Of a stretch of 64,000 bases of DNA, positions 12,181 through 23,543 are shown piece by piece. Source of the DNA: Adiantum capillus-veneris (lineage: Eukaryota > Streptophyta > Polypodiopsida > Polypodiales > Pteridaceae); the NCBI GenBank assembly GCA_014529385.2, contig CM043947.1, positions 131,963,391 through 132,027,390 of the forward strand, given 5' to 3'. The notes below the pieces were generated by a model. The model saw nothing but the letters and a program-made list of their open reading frames with translations, did no database searches and had not been told where the DNA came from. The position numbers were made by a program, and so were the translations under genes. The number at the start of each line of letters is the position of its first letter. The first letter of the stretch is position 1.

Positions 12181-13606
12181 GAAAGCTTTAAGGAAGATAA
12201 AGATGCTTTGATCAAAGAACTTGGGGAAGAATTGGCAACCTGCAATAGTAAGCCTGACACTGATAAAACAGTACAGCAGATTGACAATTGCAGCAGGAAA
12301 TGAAAGGGCTAAAGTCACATGTGCAAAAGGAAATCAATTCCTTTGCTGCTGTCGTCGCAAAAAAGATAGAAAAGTGTGGAAAATGCAGTAAGGGAATTCT
12401 TGAGGTAGACATGGTTTAAAAAACACACAAAGATGCTAGAAAATAAATTTGAAAATGATGAATGCCATCCTTGAGGAGGAAGCAAAGAGGAAAATGTGTG
12501 CATTGTGGATATGGATTGTGGGACAGGCCAGAAGGGGCACTCCACTCGAGGATGCAAAATTTTTGAGCAGCAAAACCGGAGCAAGGGAGGAGACCATTAT
12601 GTGTAACAAAGGAGACAGTTATGGGGAGGTGTTGATGCTAAAGCTCGCAAACAGAGGGCTGTCATGACACAAAGGACAGAGTGCACTGAAGGAGAGAAGT
12701 TATATTTTGACTCCCTCACAAGTGGTGCCATTAAGACTACATGCCATGCATTCTCAAGGAAAGAAAAGAGGGCAAGTATGTTGTATACCATGACAGAAGA
12801 ATGATTATTGCTGACCAAGATCCGCATGACCTATGAGGCCTATGAAACGTTACAGATGACGGTATAAATTGTAATGGGTCGATGAGACTAAGTGAGGATA
12901 CTTTGGAATTACTATGTACATGGAGACAAATCGATGTGCCAAGAGTAGGTTGCCCAAGGTGGCTGTTTACAGATAGGAGAGTATGTACAAATTGCAGCCA
13001 AGAAGGCCAGGGAGGAACAAGAGGACCTGCTCGTGTGGCTGTCCCTTTTAGAGAGGAGCTAGTGTATGTTGTATAGGCCGTCGAAAGAAATGCAGAGGCT
13101 ATGTGAATCTGAGTGCACATAGATACATCTCAGGATATATGAACTGCCATATGTTATTTTCCTCCAATGTAATAAGATTCTGCCCCTCGAAAAGGATCTT
13201 CATACTCACCACTACATGCGGATATCATGAAATACCTGACAATCAGGGATGTCTTACTAGCAGGGGATTTTAATACTCGCCCACGTGATTGACATCTATG
13301 AGACACATAATGAGATGTTTGAAGAGTTTGCATTTGATGAAGTAGGGCTACTTAGGATATAGAGATTACAGCATGGCACGCAACTACCAGCGTTGGGAAG
13401 TGCACATGGCCTGGCTATTCTTAAGGGTTATCATATTAGCCAGAAAAAGAAGTTCGCACGCTAAAATACTGAGAGAAGAGCAAGTAGAGATGATTATTAG
13501 GTTGGATTGTCATGCTTGGTACCAAAAATCCAGAAGTTTGAGATTTCACACCCCCAACTGGCCTAGCAGTGGATCATTCTACACTAGGATTCACGGCAAC
13601 ATGTGA
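12181..13606 (+). pseudogene. LINE-I, ORF1 remnant and endonuclease part of ORF2
   Basis: Heavily broken plus-strand coding DNA. The first ~500 bp show Lys/Glu-rich frames compatible with a LINE ORF1, but I cannot name the domain. From about 12880 to 13600, pieces of an APE-type endonuclease can be read in changing frames: a YFPP-like word near 13155, LLAGDFNTR near 13255-13285, and DCHAWYQKSRSLRFHTPNWP near 13506. The endonuclease nicks target DNA in target-primed reverse transcription. Many stops and frameshifts make it inactive. The ORF continues after an LTR-like insertion at 14876 and after the Gypsy complex at 36479. Confidence 0.7.
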
Positions 13607-14860
13607 GCATAGTCACGAAACCAACCATGTCTAGCTCAATTTCCATCACGCAAGTTTACAAAGGCGACTTGACATGTATATAGTGACATAGTTGTATTTG
13701 AACTTCAGTCACGTGCACAGCTAACCCTATGTGCATGTGGACAAGCTATCTCAGGTCTAGGGTTCAGGTCAGCTTAGGATGTGTTCGGGCACCTTTGTGA
13801 GCCTGTGCGTAGGCCGTGCATGTCCAGGCACTTAAGTCTTAGAGTAGTTGCATATCCTCTGGTTGCACACAGCATGATCATCAACATGACAATCAATACC
13901 ATCATGAGCATTTTACAGTGCACAGAACCCATTTTCCCTATTTATCCATTTTTCACTTATTATTAATAAGTGACTTTGTTGGGAAATTGTGTAGGGGAAT
14001 TCTGCTAAGTTAATATATAAGAAACCTAGCGCTAGCACTTTCTAGCAGAAGAGGCAGCAAAAGTTCCCACAACTTGCAATGCACCTTCTCAGCAAGACCG
14101 ACAGGAGACCCTAGAGTTTTCAGCCACAAGGACAACCTGGCGTTTTTGGACATCCCAGATCAGCCAGTGTTTTCAGATACCAGCAGATAGCGCCAACAGA
14201 TTGCAGATCAGGCCTAGCGTTTTTGCATCTTGCAGATACCTCTAGCATTTTGCAGATTTCGGCGTCAGATCAGCCCTAGCATCAGCGTTTTCAGTTTTCA
14301 GCAATTAGACACATCAGATCCCGCCCCTAGCCTCGCAGATCCTCGACGTAGTCAGATCAACAAGCGTTTTCAGTTTCAGCCCGTTGTCCGCAGATTTCAG
14401 CATCTGCATTTTCAGTGCGTCGTCGTCGGGACGTCGCCATCGCCGTCCTCGCCAACACAGTGTCAAAATTCAGCAATTAGCAGATTTGCAGATTTCAACC
14501 CCTAAAGTTTTCAACCCTCGTCGTCGTCATCATTGTCATCGACATCATCAGCAAGTCCATTGCATCTAGACCATTGTACCAGATTGTGCAATCAATAGCA
14601 TAGACCTCTCTCGCCGTAGAGAGGAGGGACCTTGGAGGAGAGTTTGAGAACTGTCTCATATCGTATTCTTCTCTCTCTCTCTCTCAATCTCAGCACCTTC
14701 ATTCACAGTGTCATTCACTTTGTTTGTGATCATTGCACTCTCTTACTAAAGCCTATATATATAGATGGGATCCACAAACGACTATGCACTGAGGAGCCAG
14801 GGCGACCACTGGCAAAGCTTACTACTATACTGACATAGACATTACATGGTGCAGCATTCC
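13607..14860 (+). mobile_element. LTR-like repeat L, plus-strand copy
   Basis: This 1.25-kb non-coding block interrupts LINE-I. It is clearly related, in reverse orientation, to 16838-17937. Shared words include TTGCATATCCTC, GGTTGCACACAGCATGATC, the promoter-like TTAATATATAAG, GCACTTTCT and AGAAGAGGCAGCA. It has a candidate TATA box near 14012-14022 and repeated TTCAGC words downstream, and it ends near ATTACATGGTGCAGC. This is the layout of a solo LTR, but I cannot fix its exact ends or a target duplication. Confidence 0.6.
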
Positions 14861-14875
14861 CTCTTATAATTCGTG

Positions 14876-15386
14876 AGTTCAAACTATTCTGAACTTATGA
14901 AGGTATATTACATGGTGCAGCAGCACAGGCATATCCACACACTCAGCCCGAGTAGACACGCCGTTCTGGGAGCATGCCGCAGAACAATTGGTATGATGCG
15001 GAATATCGCGAGACTAGACCCAGACTTCAGAGGGAGGTGGCTTTTGGGGAAAATCACTCACAGGCAGTCACAGACTGACTTCCAACGCCTAGTGAGGCGG
15101 AAGAAGAGGGCATTTTTGGCTCGACTAGAGCAGGATCTATACCAGCTCTTCTTGAGTCAGGACTCACGTGAGGCATGGCGGCTCTTTCATGAGCACTCAC
15201 CCCCCCCCCCCCCCCCTGCCATTACCTCTACAAAGGCCTGGGGCCAGTACGCTTCATCTTTGTACACAGTTCCTGGACAGGTGCCCCTTCCCAACTCTCC
15301 CGATCCATGCCCACAACCATGTGCTTTTTTCACCGCTGAGATGGTACAGAAGGCCATTGACAAGATGAGGATTGGGAGAGCATATG
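14876..15386 (+). pseudogene. LINE-I ORF2 segment before the reverse transcriptase
   Basis: An open frame reads through the linker between endonuclease and reverse transcriptase of a LINE: HAVLGACRRTIGMMRNIARL, VRRKKRAFLARLEQDLYQLF and CAFFTAEMVQKAIDKMRIGR. It stops being LINE sequence exactly at 15386, where the Gypsy LTR begins. The continuation (YDHDDLVADHF) resumes at 36479. A C-run near 15200 gives an artificial poly-Pro stretch. Without the Gypsy complex the two halves would join in frame, so the LINE predates that insertion. Confidence 0.8.
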
Positions 15387-15546
15387 TGCAAAGCATAGGT
15401 GACTAGACCTTGGAATCCACCTCCCAACCTCCCACTATATAGGCAATGCTCCTAGCCTTTTGCCCTAGCCGGATTCCCTTGTCCACACTGCCTAGTCCGG
15501 CCCTTGGCCCAGTTTATGACTCCCTGGCCTTGCCCTTGTCCCGACA
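15387..15546 (-). mobile_element. outer left LTR (3' LTR of compound Gypsy), 160 bp
   Basis: It runs TGCAAAGCATAGG to TTGTCCCGACA on the plus strand. It is 160 bp, exactly the length of the right LTR at 36314-36473, with five differences seen by eye. A TATATAG box (CCCACTATATAGG on the plus strand) sits in the middle. These LTRs are very short for Gypsy. Confidence 0.88.
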
Positions 15547-15559
15547 TTACTCCCCCCTT
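15547..15559 (-). promoter_or_regulatory. polypurine tract of compound Gypsy
   Basis: On the minus strand TAAGGGGGGAGTAA lies directly before the LTR start TGTCGGG. This is the expected primer site for plus-strand DNA synthesis. Confidence 0.75.
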
Positions 15560-16837
15560 AAGGAAGAGTTTTCGTCCTCGAAAACAAAAGTGGGAAACTT
15601 CTTCTTAAGAACACTAATGTTTTCCCAAGTGGCAACTTCCTCAGGTCAATCTTTCCACTTGATTAAAGCTTGTCGACGTACATGATGACGCGTACGTAAA
15701 TCATGATAGTCAAGAATTCGTTCAGGTTCATGCGGTAAGGTAGGAGGTTCAACGAATTCGATCAGAATCTATTGGCCAATGACATTGTCGTCCCCATGTA
15801 ACCGCTTACGTAAACGGCTTACATGAAACACCGGATGAATACGAGAATGTGTAGGTAGCGATAGTTTGTAGGCACGATCACCCACTCACTTGAGTATTTT
15901 GAAAGGCCCACAATATTGTGGAGATAATTTAGGTGTTGGCCAAGTTTTTAGACTTTCTGAATGCTCTAGCACACGTAAAAATACTTCCTCCCCTTCCTCA
16001 CAGGTAACTTGCCAACGTTTCTTTCAGCATATCCATGTGGTCTTGGAGAAAATCCTTAACCTGTTGGAGTTTTTCTGTTGCCAACCCCACCGTAACTGGT
16101 GACCTAGGTTGAAAACCATACATGAGCATGAAAGGACTAGATCCAGTCGTGACATGCTTAGCACTGTTGTAAGCAAACTCAAGAAGAGGTAGATATTCTT
16201 CCCAATCTGTTTGTTTCTTGTTAACGTATGCGCATAGCATATCCTCTAGCACTTGGTTAACACGTTCAGTTTGACCATCCGTTTCTGGATGATCGGTTGT
16301 ACTGAGGTTTAGTTGTGTACCCAATCGTTTAAATACATCCCTCCAAAAATGACTGTTAAACTTGGGATCACGATCACTGACAATGTTACTTGGCAAGCCA
16401 TACAACTTGTATAGGTTGTCCACAAATAACTTGGCTAATTCTGGAGTCTTAATCGTTGATTCGGTTGGAATAAACTTAGATAGTTTAGTCAACCGGTCTA
16501 CGACCACCCATACTAAGTCATGACCTCGTAGAGTGGTTGATAAACCCACAATAAAATCCATAGAGATACTTTCCATTTACCATTGGGAATCTCCAAAGGA
16601 TGTAAGAGTCCTCCTGCTTTCAGGCACTCTGTTTTGTTAACTTGACATTTTTGGCAATGCAAGACATAATCTTGAACAAAGCCATGTAATCTTGGCCAGT
16701 AAAACTGTCGTCGTACGAGAGCATAAGTCTTTCTACTACCCGGGTGCCCTGCACTTGGACTGTCATGACATTCATAAAGAATTTGGCGCCGAATGTCTGC
16801 GTCTGTCGGTACACAAACTCTCCCCTTATGGAGTAGG
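15560..16837 (-). pseudogene. Gypsy G1 integrase and C-terminal domain
   Basis: Minus-strand pol fragment. The integrase zinc-binding part lies around 16814-16620. The core is at 16576-15998 with MDFIVGL, VSDRDPKFNSHFW, DHPETDGQTERVNQ and EFAYNSAKH, which include the D, D and E catalytic residues. The end of pol (15900-15560) carries a chromodomain-like block (ALIKWKD then ATWENISVLKKKFPTF) shortly before the polypurine tract. The frame is broken by stops and indels. To the right, sequence expected from G2 (about 1.1 kb of RNase H and adjoining pol) is missing and replaced by repeat L at 16838. Confidence 0.88.
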
Positions 16838-17937
16838 TGCAGCGGAATGAATGTTGTGTTTTCTCAAGATTAGTGATCTTTACTGCTCAAGGTTCCTTTT
16901 AGTTCTTATGGAAAGAGAGAGCTTTCCGTCTTGTAGAGTGTTGTGGTCACGAACAAAGTGAGTGGATATTGTGCGTGCAAGTGAATGAGACTAAGAGAAG
17001 GAGAGAGAAGAGATACGACACCAGATACGTTGTAAAACCCTCCTCCGAAGGCCCCACTCTCGTCGGCGAGAGTGGTCTACTTTGATTGCACAAAGAGTAC
17101 AATGCGTATGCAATGGACTATGCAACTTGGTCTATGCCGATGACGACGACGACGACGATGGCTGAAATCTGAGATCTTCTAATCGCTGAATTTCGGGACT
17201 GTTTTGGTGGCTGAAAATGACTGTTTTGGCTGCGTTTTCTTGGCTGAAAAATGAGGTTTCTTAGGGCTGAAAACTGATGGTCTTTACGGGCTGAGTCTGC
17301 TACACTTTAGGTGAATAATGCCGGTCTTAATTTGCTGCTGAAATCCAAAAACGCCAGGGGCTGAAATTGGTTCTTCCGTCGCCGGGGTTCTGCAAATGCA
17401 AAAACGCTAGGCTGATCTGCTGTGTCGTGATGACGCCGGGGCTGATGATCTGTTGTGCACAAATCGCCAAGGCTGATCTGATGCAAAAACGCTAGGTCTT
17501 CTGTGGAGAAAACTCTAGAGTAGTCGCGGGGGTTGGTCTTGCTGAGAAGTTGCCTGTTGAGCAAGGTGCTCCTGCTGCCTCTTCTGCCAGAAAGTGCTAA
17601 CTTGGGTTTGCTTATATATTAACTTAGCAAAATTGTCCTACCTACTATTGTTGGAAAGTCACTTAAAAATAATAAGTGAAAATATCAATAAATAGAAAAA
17701 TAGGCTAAATGCACTGGAAAATTCCCCTAACTGATGCTAATGGATTTTGATGGGAATTCCGACGATCATGCTGTGTGCAACCGGAGGATATGCATCTATG
17801 CTAAGTGACTGGGCATGCACGGTCTACGAATAGACTCACAAAATTGCCAGATCACTGCTAATCTAGACTTGACTTGACTGAACCCTCCTATGGTGTAGCT
17901 TGTCCACGGACACAGGGGGTTGGGATGTGTCACGTGA
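16838..17937 (-). mobile_element. LTR-like repeat L, minus-strand copy
   Basis: Reverse-complement relative of 13607-14860. It begins on the minus strand near TGTCACGTGACACATC and shares the TTAATATATAAG promoter-like word (minus strand, near 17610-17630). It sits in G1 where about 1.1 kb of pol is absent, so insertion was accompanied or followed by deletion. The transcribed leader half is rich in the word GCTGAA on the plus strand: seven copies between 17160 and 17370. No protein is encoded. Confidence 0.62.
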
Positions 17938-18080
17938 CAGCACTGTATACTAGAATGTCATCGAGAAAAACGATAACAAATTTGCCCAAGTACAGCTTCA
18001 AGACACTATCCATAAGTGTCATGAATGTTGCGGGCACATTGGTTAATCCCAAAAGGCATAACCAAAAACTCGTAGTGTCC
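17938..18080 (-). pseudogene. Gypsy G1 reverse transcriptase, C-proximal piece
   Basis: The minus strand encodes [18 protein letters not shown] and the catalytic [10 protein letters not shown] of a Gypsy reverse transcriptase. The upstream part of the same domain continues at 24922 after LINE-II. The 17 bases at 18064-18080 are the left copy of the LINE-II target duplication. Confidence 0.9.
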
Positions 18081-18520
18081 GGGGACACGAAGTGTATGGC
18101 TCGGATAGCTCGCTGCTGCTGCACGCTCCCCCCCCCCCCTTGTTGCGCCATCGCTGCCCCTCACCCCACCCCCCCCCCCCCGTCTCTCGCCCTCGCGCTG
18201 CCTCCAGCCCCCCAGCGCTGCCCCCTCGCCCTCGCGCTGCCTCCTTCGCCCAACCCTGCCCGCCACCCTCGCCCCTAGCTGCCCCCAAGTCCGCCGCTGC
18301 CCCCCATTCCCTGGCCGCTTCTCCCTCCCCCCGCCCCCCCCGCAGCCTTTTGAACTCTCGCTCGCCACTTTATCCGTCCCCCCATCCCCCCCCTGCCCTC
18401 ATTGTTCCCGAAGGTCTTCTGCACCTGGCTCTGCAACACTTCTTCTTCGGACAAGTGCTTGGCGTGCTCGGTTGCAGATTTTCTTCACCGTCCGCTTCTT
18501 CAACTCAGCAGTAGACACAG
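18081..18520 (+). promoter_or_regulatory. LINE-II C-rich 5' leader
   Basis: About 440 bp dominated by C runs with repeated CGCCCTCGCGCTGCCTCC words near 18187 and 18227. By analogy with other LINEs it should hold the internal promoter. It produces artificial Pro/Ala-rich and Gly-rich frames. A similar C-rich leader is present in LINE-III. Confidence 0.6.
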
Positions 18521-20356
18521 ATGGAGGCTCCACCTCCGCCACAGAGGGACTTACCTGAAGCCCCCTCGCCCGACCCCGCTGAACCCACCATTCGACTTGC
18601 TCTTTCGCCGACAGAGCAAGCGAGCCTTGCCGCAGAGGTAGAGCGCTTGCAGGCGACTTCTGTCATCTGCAAGGTTCTCGGCACCCGTCCTAACAGAGGA
18701 GAGTTGCGAGACCTTCTCCAGGCCCGCCTTCTCGCAAAGGTGGGCAAGATCTTGGATGTCCAGATTCTCGGACGGGGGTACTACCAGATCAAGTTTGAGA
18801 CTTCCGAGATGGCCTCCAAGGTCATAGCTATGAGTCCACTGGCCATCCGAGCATTACGAGCCCACTTTCGACAGTGGCGACATGGTTTTGACCCGACCTC
18901 GGATGTGCTAGTAGAGGAGGCAGACATCCCCATCTCAGTCTGCTTTCCGGGTTTACGGAGGGAGTACCTTCCACTTCTCTCCAGGATTGGCTCCGCCATC
19001 AGGACTATCCTCGAGACACCTCGTACGGCAGCATCAGTAGCTGCCAAGGCGGCTGGCATCCCTTCAGTTCGAGTTTTGGTCAGAGATACCCACACGCTCC
19101 CGAAGGTCATCCTTTTGCCTTGGGTGAGTGGAGGTTGAGACAGAGTGTGGAGTACTCGGGTCTCCCGAACCAGTGCTTCAGATAGGCCACCTAGCGAAGG
19201 CCTGTCCACGGAGGAGGCCACGACCTGCACCTCAGCCTCAACCCCAGCCTGCCAAGGCTGGGCCGCAACCACAGCCAACGGCACAGCGCACAGAGTCAGA
19301 GCCACCCTCCAAGCCTGGGGCTCCAGCGGAGGAGGGGTGGCCGCAGGCCCGTGGCCGTCGACACCAGGGGCCACAGCGACAACCTGGCACTCAGAGTGGC
19401 CCTCAGGTGCCTACTCGACAGCAGTGGGTTCCCACGGGGAACCGCTTTGGTCCTCTTGAGCAGGAGGAGCCCCCTACGCCAGCCTCCACCTCAGCTTCAC
19501 CCTCGTCAGCCGCCCCACCTTCAGATTTCCCCTCCTCATCCCCTCCCCTGCCCTCTGTTCCGCCTACTCCCCTCCTCGCCCCCCTGTCTCTGTCGCCCCA
19601 CCCCGCTTCTCTTCTCCTCCGTCCCCCCCAGCTCCTTCTCCCCCTCCTCCTGCTCCAGTACCACAGTCGACTCAGGAGACTAGTCCCTCGCCGGCGGCTA
19701 GGAGATCTCTTGGCAACGCCTTTGCCACGAGTCGCCTAGCGAGAGAGGGTCAGCCCTTCTTGCGGCCCCCTCTGCAGATTCAGGCATCTTCCCTTGCAGC
19801 TATCCCTCGTAGTCTGACGAGCATTGACCTCCGACGCCGCTGGGATTTCTTCGACTACGGGTTCACTCGCTTCCTCGGCGATTCCGCAGCAGACCACGAG
19901 GCAGCCTGCTTCAGGGTCCATGCTTTGTTCCTCGCCGCTAGGGGAACAGAGGCCTTGGACTCAGCAGTTGGTTTCTCCTTCCCCCTCTGTGGTAGGACCG
20001 AGACAGAGTGGTCCCTCGACTCAGTGGTGGGATGGTTGCATACACAGGTTCTCGAGTTCTCTCACCACATGGGAGAACTTGGAGTTACAGATTTGTTGCA
20101 GACTTTGTGGCCACTGGCCAAGTTTGCGGTGACAGCCAAGACTCAGCAGGATGTAGGCACATTGTGGTGTACTTTTTTGCTGATACGCAATGTTTGCCTT
20201 GCTATGTATACATTCATGAGGACTCCTGGACAGAGGAGGTTGCTTTACGCACGGCTCGCTCTGCTTGGGCTTGGGCCAGGCACTCACTGCAGTCTCGCCT
20301 ATCTAGAGGACGCTCGGATGCGGATTACTCCCCATCCAAGCCAGCCTCAAAGATAG
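18521..20356 (+). pseudogene. LINE-II ORF1 (nucleic-acid-binding protein), frameshifted
   Basis: ORF1 starts with MEAPPPPQRDLPEAPSPDP at 18521. Its first 205 codons contain a folded region (LLQARLLAKVGKILDVQ, GYYQIKFETSEMASKVIAM) resembling the DUF4283-type domain of plant LINE ORF1. A frameshift near 19130 destroys the start of the CCHC zinc knuckle: only GHLAKACPRRR remains, whereas LINE-III keeps CFICRQMGHLAKAC. A Pro/Ser-rich linker follows (19200-19740). A conserved C-terminal block follows in another frame (19760-20356), with RRRWDFFDYGFTRFLGDS and FPLCGR. ORF1 proteins bind the LINE RNA. This copy cannot make an intact one. Confidence 0.82.
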
Positions 20357-20399
20357 CCCGTCTTGCTGCTACGGCAACATCTGTTCTCTCTCGCTCCCC

Positions 20400-21308
20400 A
20401 TGAGGATCGTCTCGTGGAACGTGCAGGGACTAGGTGGGCCCCAGTTTCAGCGACAGCGGGGCCGATTGCGTCAGGAGCTTCAGCGTTGCCTTGTGGGAGG
20501 AGAGATTGATCTCCTTATGCTTCAGGAGCACCATTTGTCTGAGAGCTTCTCTGAGATCCGCATTCGGCGATGTGGTCAGATTTTGCGTGGACGTTATGAT
20601 ACCTTTTGGTCAGCTGCTTTTGGACCTGGAGGCATCCAAGGTGGGGTATGTATGACTATTGCGGACTCATTGCAGCAGGCCATAGTGGGCAGAGGGATTA
20701 TTGTGCCAGGCAGGGCTCAGTGGATTACTATGCAGCTTCAAGGTGGCCTTGTGGGCTTCCTGAACATCTATGCGCCCAATGTGGCGAGTGCTCGTGCAGA
20801 GTTTTGGTCACAGATTGTTGAGTCTTTGCCACAGGTTGACCATTGGTGTGTAGGAGGGGACTTCAACATGTTGGAGGACCCTTCTGACAGGATCGGAGGC
20901 AGCCATGCTACTGTGCATGGAATCGAGTTACCAGCTTGGGAGAGGTTGTGTATGACTTTGAGGGTCTCGGATACATGGCAGCATTCTGGCTTTGTGAGGC
21001 CTCCAGAGAGTCTTGCCTTCTCTAGATCGGACCGCAGAGTGGGAGGAGTGAATCTATCGCGGATAGATCGCTTCTACACTAGTGACCACTTCAGTGACTT
21101 GGGGGGCTCAGTGGGCATCCTGGCAGGGACATCCTTCTCGGACCATGCACCAATGATCCTCACAGTGGCAGACAGGCAGAGGAGTGGAAGCACGATGCTT
21201 CACATCCCAGAGCGGGTCTTGTTGGACTCAACACCTAGAGAGAGGGTAGAGGCTTTCTGGACAGAGGGCATGGACAGCCAGGCTCTACCTGCAGACAGAT
21301 GGCCTTAG
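20400..21308 (+). pseudogene. LINE-II ORF2 part 1: APE-type endonuclease
   Basis: 302 codons opening with MRIVSWNVQGLGG, which includes the catalytic Asn. Then come LLMLQEHHL (catalytic Glu), YAPN, GGDFNMLEDPSDR (catalytic Asp/Asn), the R-I-D-R-F-Y block and SFSDHAPM (catalytic Asp-His). All expected endonuclease motifs are present, so the domain itself may be intact. The ORF stops at 21308, and the downstream reverse transcriptase is in the -1 relative frame with a short overlap, so this copy has a frameshift after the endonuclease. Confidence 0.9.
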
Positions 21309-23507
21309 GCCTAGCTCAACTTAGCCACTTTTTTCTCCAGGAGTCTCTGGCTCGACGGGGTGCAGCGAGAGAGGAGGAGCAGCGTCTCAGACGAGGCATT
21401 GCTTCACTACAGAGGATGCAGGAGCAGCATCCAGACAGTCCATGGTTGGAGGAGCAGTTACAGCAGGCTAGACAGGAGCTTGCTTACACAGAGGAGAGGC
21501 GCCATGAGTTTGCCTTTCACCGACAGGCATCTCAGTGGACTCAGGTGGGTGACAGAGTGACAAGTGCTTTTTTTGAGACAGTGGGACCTCGGCAGTCGCA
21601 TGCCAAGGTCAATCAGTTGACGAGACCCGATGGGTCAGTTGTTTGTGAGCCCGAGGATATGCGTGCAGTTGCTACTGACTTTTACCGTGAGTTACTATCG
21701 GCTGAGCCCGAGTCAGAGAGACAGGATGCATGCAGGGAGCAGGTTTGGGCACAGATGCCTTGTCTTGTGACTGAGGACATGCGCCAAAGGCTAGAGATAC
21801 CTCTTCAGCTTGAGGAGCTGCACACGGCTCTTAGGGCCCTCCCTCGTGGTAGCTGTCCAGGTGAGGATGGGCTGACTCCCAGCTTCTTCTTGGAGTACTG
21901 GGACCTGCTTGGCCCAGATCTTTGTAGTGCCTTTCAGTGCATTCTACACACAGGAGTGATGCCGGATAGCATGAGTGAGGGCCTGATTTACCTCATTCCA
22001 AAGGAGGGTGGCTCCTTGGATGAGATTCGACAGTGGCGCCCCATCACCATCCTAAACTCAGCCTACAAAATTCTTGCCAAGGCTCTGAGTTTGAGGATTC
22101 AGCCACTTTTGGAGAGCCTTATACATGGGACTCAGACAGGTTTTGTCAAGGAACACAGTATCCTTGACAACATCTTCACCTTTTGGGAGGCTTTTGCCCT
22201 GGTACGACTCCGTGGGGAGGACCTTGTGATTCTTCTTCTCGATTTTCAGAAGGCATACGACAGAGTTAACTGGGACTTTCTAGAGGGCACGCTACGCAGG
22301 ATGGGCTTCTCAGATGCTTGGATCAGAGGGGTGTCAGCTTTGTACAGACAGGCTCACAGTCAGGTGCTTTTGGCAGAAGCTAGAGGTGAGAGCTTCATGC
22401 TCACACGATCGGTCAGACAGGGTTGTCCTCTTGTCCCCTTTCTCTTTCTGTTCTATGCGGAGGCGATGAGCAGATTTTTGGTGTCACAGCAGGTTGGTCT
22501 GAGGGGCTTAGCACTCCCTATACGGGGAGATGAGCTTCTGGACGCTGAGTTTGCCGACGACTCGGCCTTGTACTTAGAGGGCCAGGAGGCCAATTTACAC
22601 AAATCTGAGCAGGCTTTGGAGACCTTCTGCTGTGCATCGGGCGCACTGATCAACTGGAGAAAGACAGTGGCTTTCTCGGTTGGCAGTGCTCCTGTGCTGG
22701 ATGCCAGGAGAGGGTTTCAGGTGGATTCCTCCAGGGACTGCAGTTCGGTACTTGGGTTGTCAGGTTGGTTTGGACTTGTCCCCCGAGCAACAGATTGCTC
22801 CTCTTCTCCTGCCCATCGGGAGAAAGCTGTTACATTGGAGCTTAGCACGACTTTCGCTAGCTGGTAGAGTAGTAGTTGCCAACCAGGTGTTGTTGGCGAC
22901 TATGTGGTACATCACTTCTTGCTGGATCTTCTCGAGTTCTTGTATCAGCCAGGTAGAGAGGCTGATCAGGAACTTCCTTTGGTCAGGTCGTGACACTCAG
23001 ATTGCGCGAGCCAAGGTGGCTTGGTCGGTCATCACACTTCCTTGTTCTCAGGGAGGGCTTGGGATCACTGATCCAGCACAGCAGAGCAGAGCCCTTCTTG
23101 GGAAGTTCGTCGTCAGAGGACTTCTTCCAGGCGAGGAGCCCTGGAAGGAGTTCTTGCTGCAGAGGCTTCGTGCCAGGGTGCCTCAGTCAGGAGGCCCTTG
23201 GCAACCTTCGACCAGATGGATCTTTACAGAGCTGCACCGAGTTGGTTTGAGCAGGAGACTGGAGGACCGATTTGCTGTGAGTTTGCTTCGATCTTGGGAG
23301 CTCTTACGGCGTGGCCTAGAGCAGAGACAGCCGACGTGCACGGAGGAGCGCCTACGGCAGCCCCTCATCTGGAACCCCATGGTTAGCACTCCGAGAGGCC
23401 ACTTGGTTGGGAGTCGGCCTCATGTTTCTTGGGGTCCCATGGCAGCTGGTCCAACGCGCTCTCTAGGTGACTGGCTAGAGTTCACAGGTATGTCAGAGGA
23501 GGTGTAG
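21299..23507 (+). pseudogene. LINE-II ORF2 part 2: reverse transcriptase
   Basis: 522 codons (21299-22867), then a second frame to 23507. Visible reverse transcriptase blocks: SEGLIYLIPKEGGS, RPITILNSAYKILAKALSLR, QTGFVKEHSILDNIF, LLLDFQKAYDRV, VRQGCPL and catalytic EFADDSALYLEGQEANL, followed by INWRKT. The thumb and connection continue in the second frame (ARLSLAGRVVVANQVLLATM, NFLWSG, GGLGI). A frameshift near 22700-22860 and a stop near 23507 break the ORF. The domain converts LINE RNA to DNA at the nicked target. Confidence 0.92.
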
Positions 23508-23543
23508 GCTGTCCAGCTACAGGGCATGAGAGGGGTGTAGAGC

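Noticed and set aside
15387-15546. Interpreting the three 160-bp repeats as independent solo LTRs
   Set aside because: The outer two share the ATATG target duplication and the middle one directly joins G1 gag to the G2 polypurine tract.
18092-18514. Pro/Ala-rich 140-residue ORF and Gly/Arg-rich minus-strand ORFs
   Set aside because: They lie in the C-rich LINE-II leader; overlapping frames on both strands reflect base composition.
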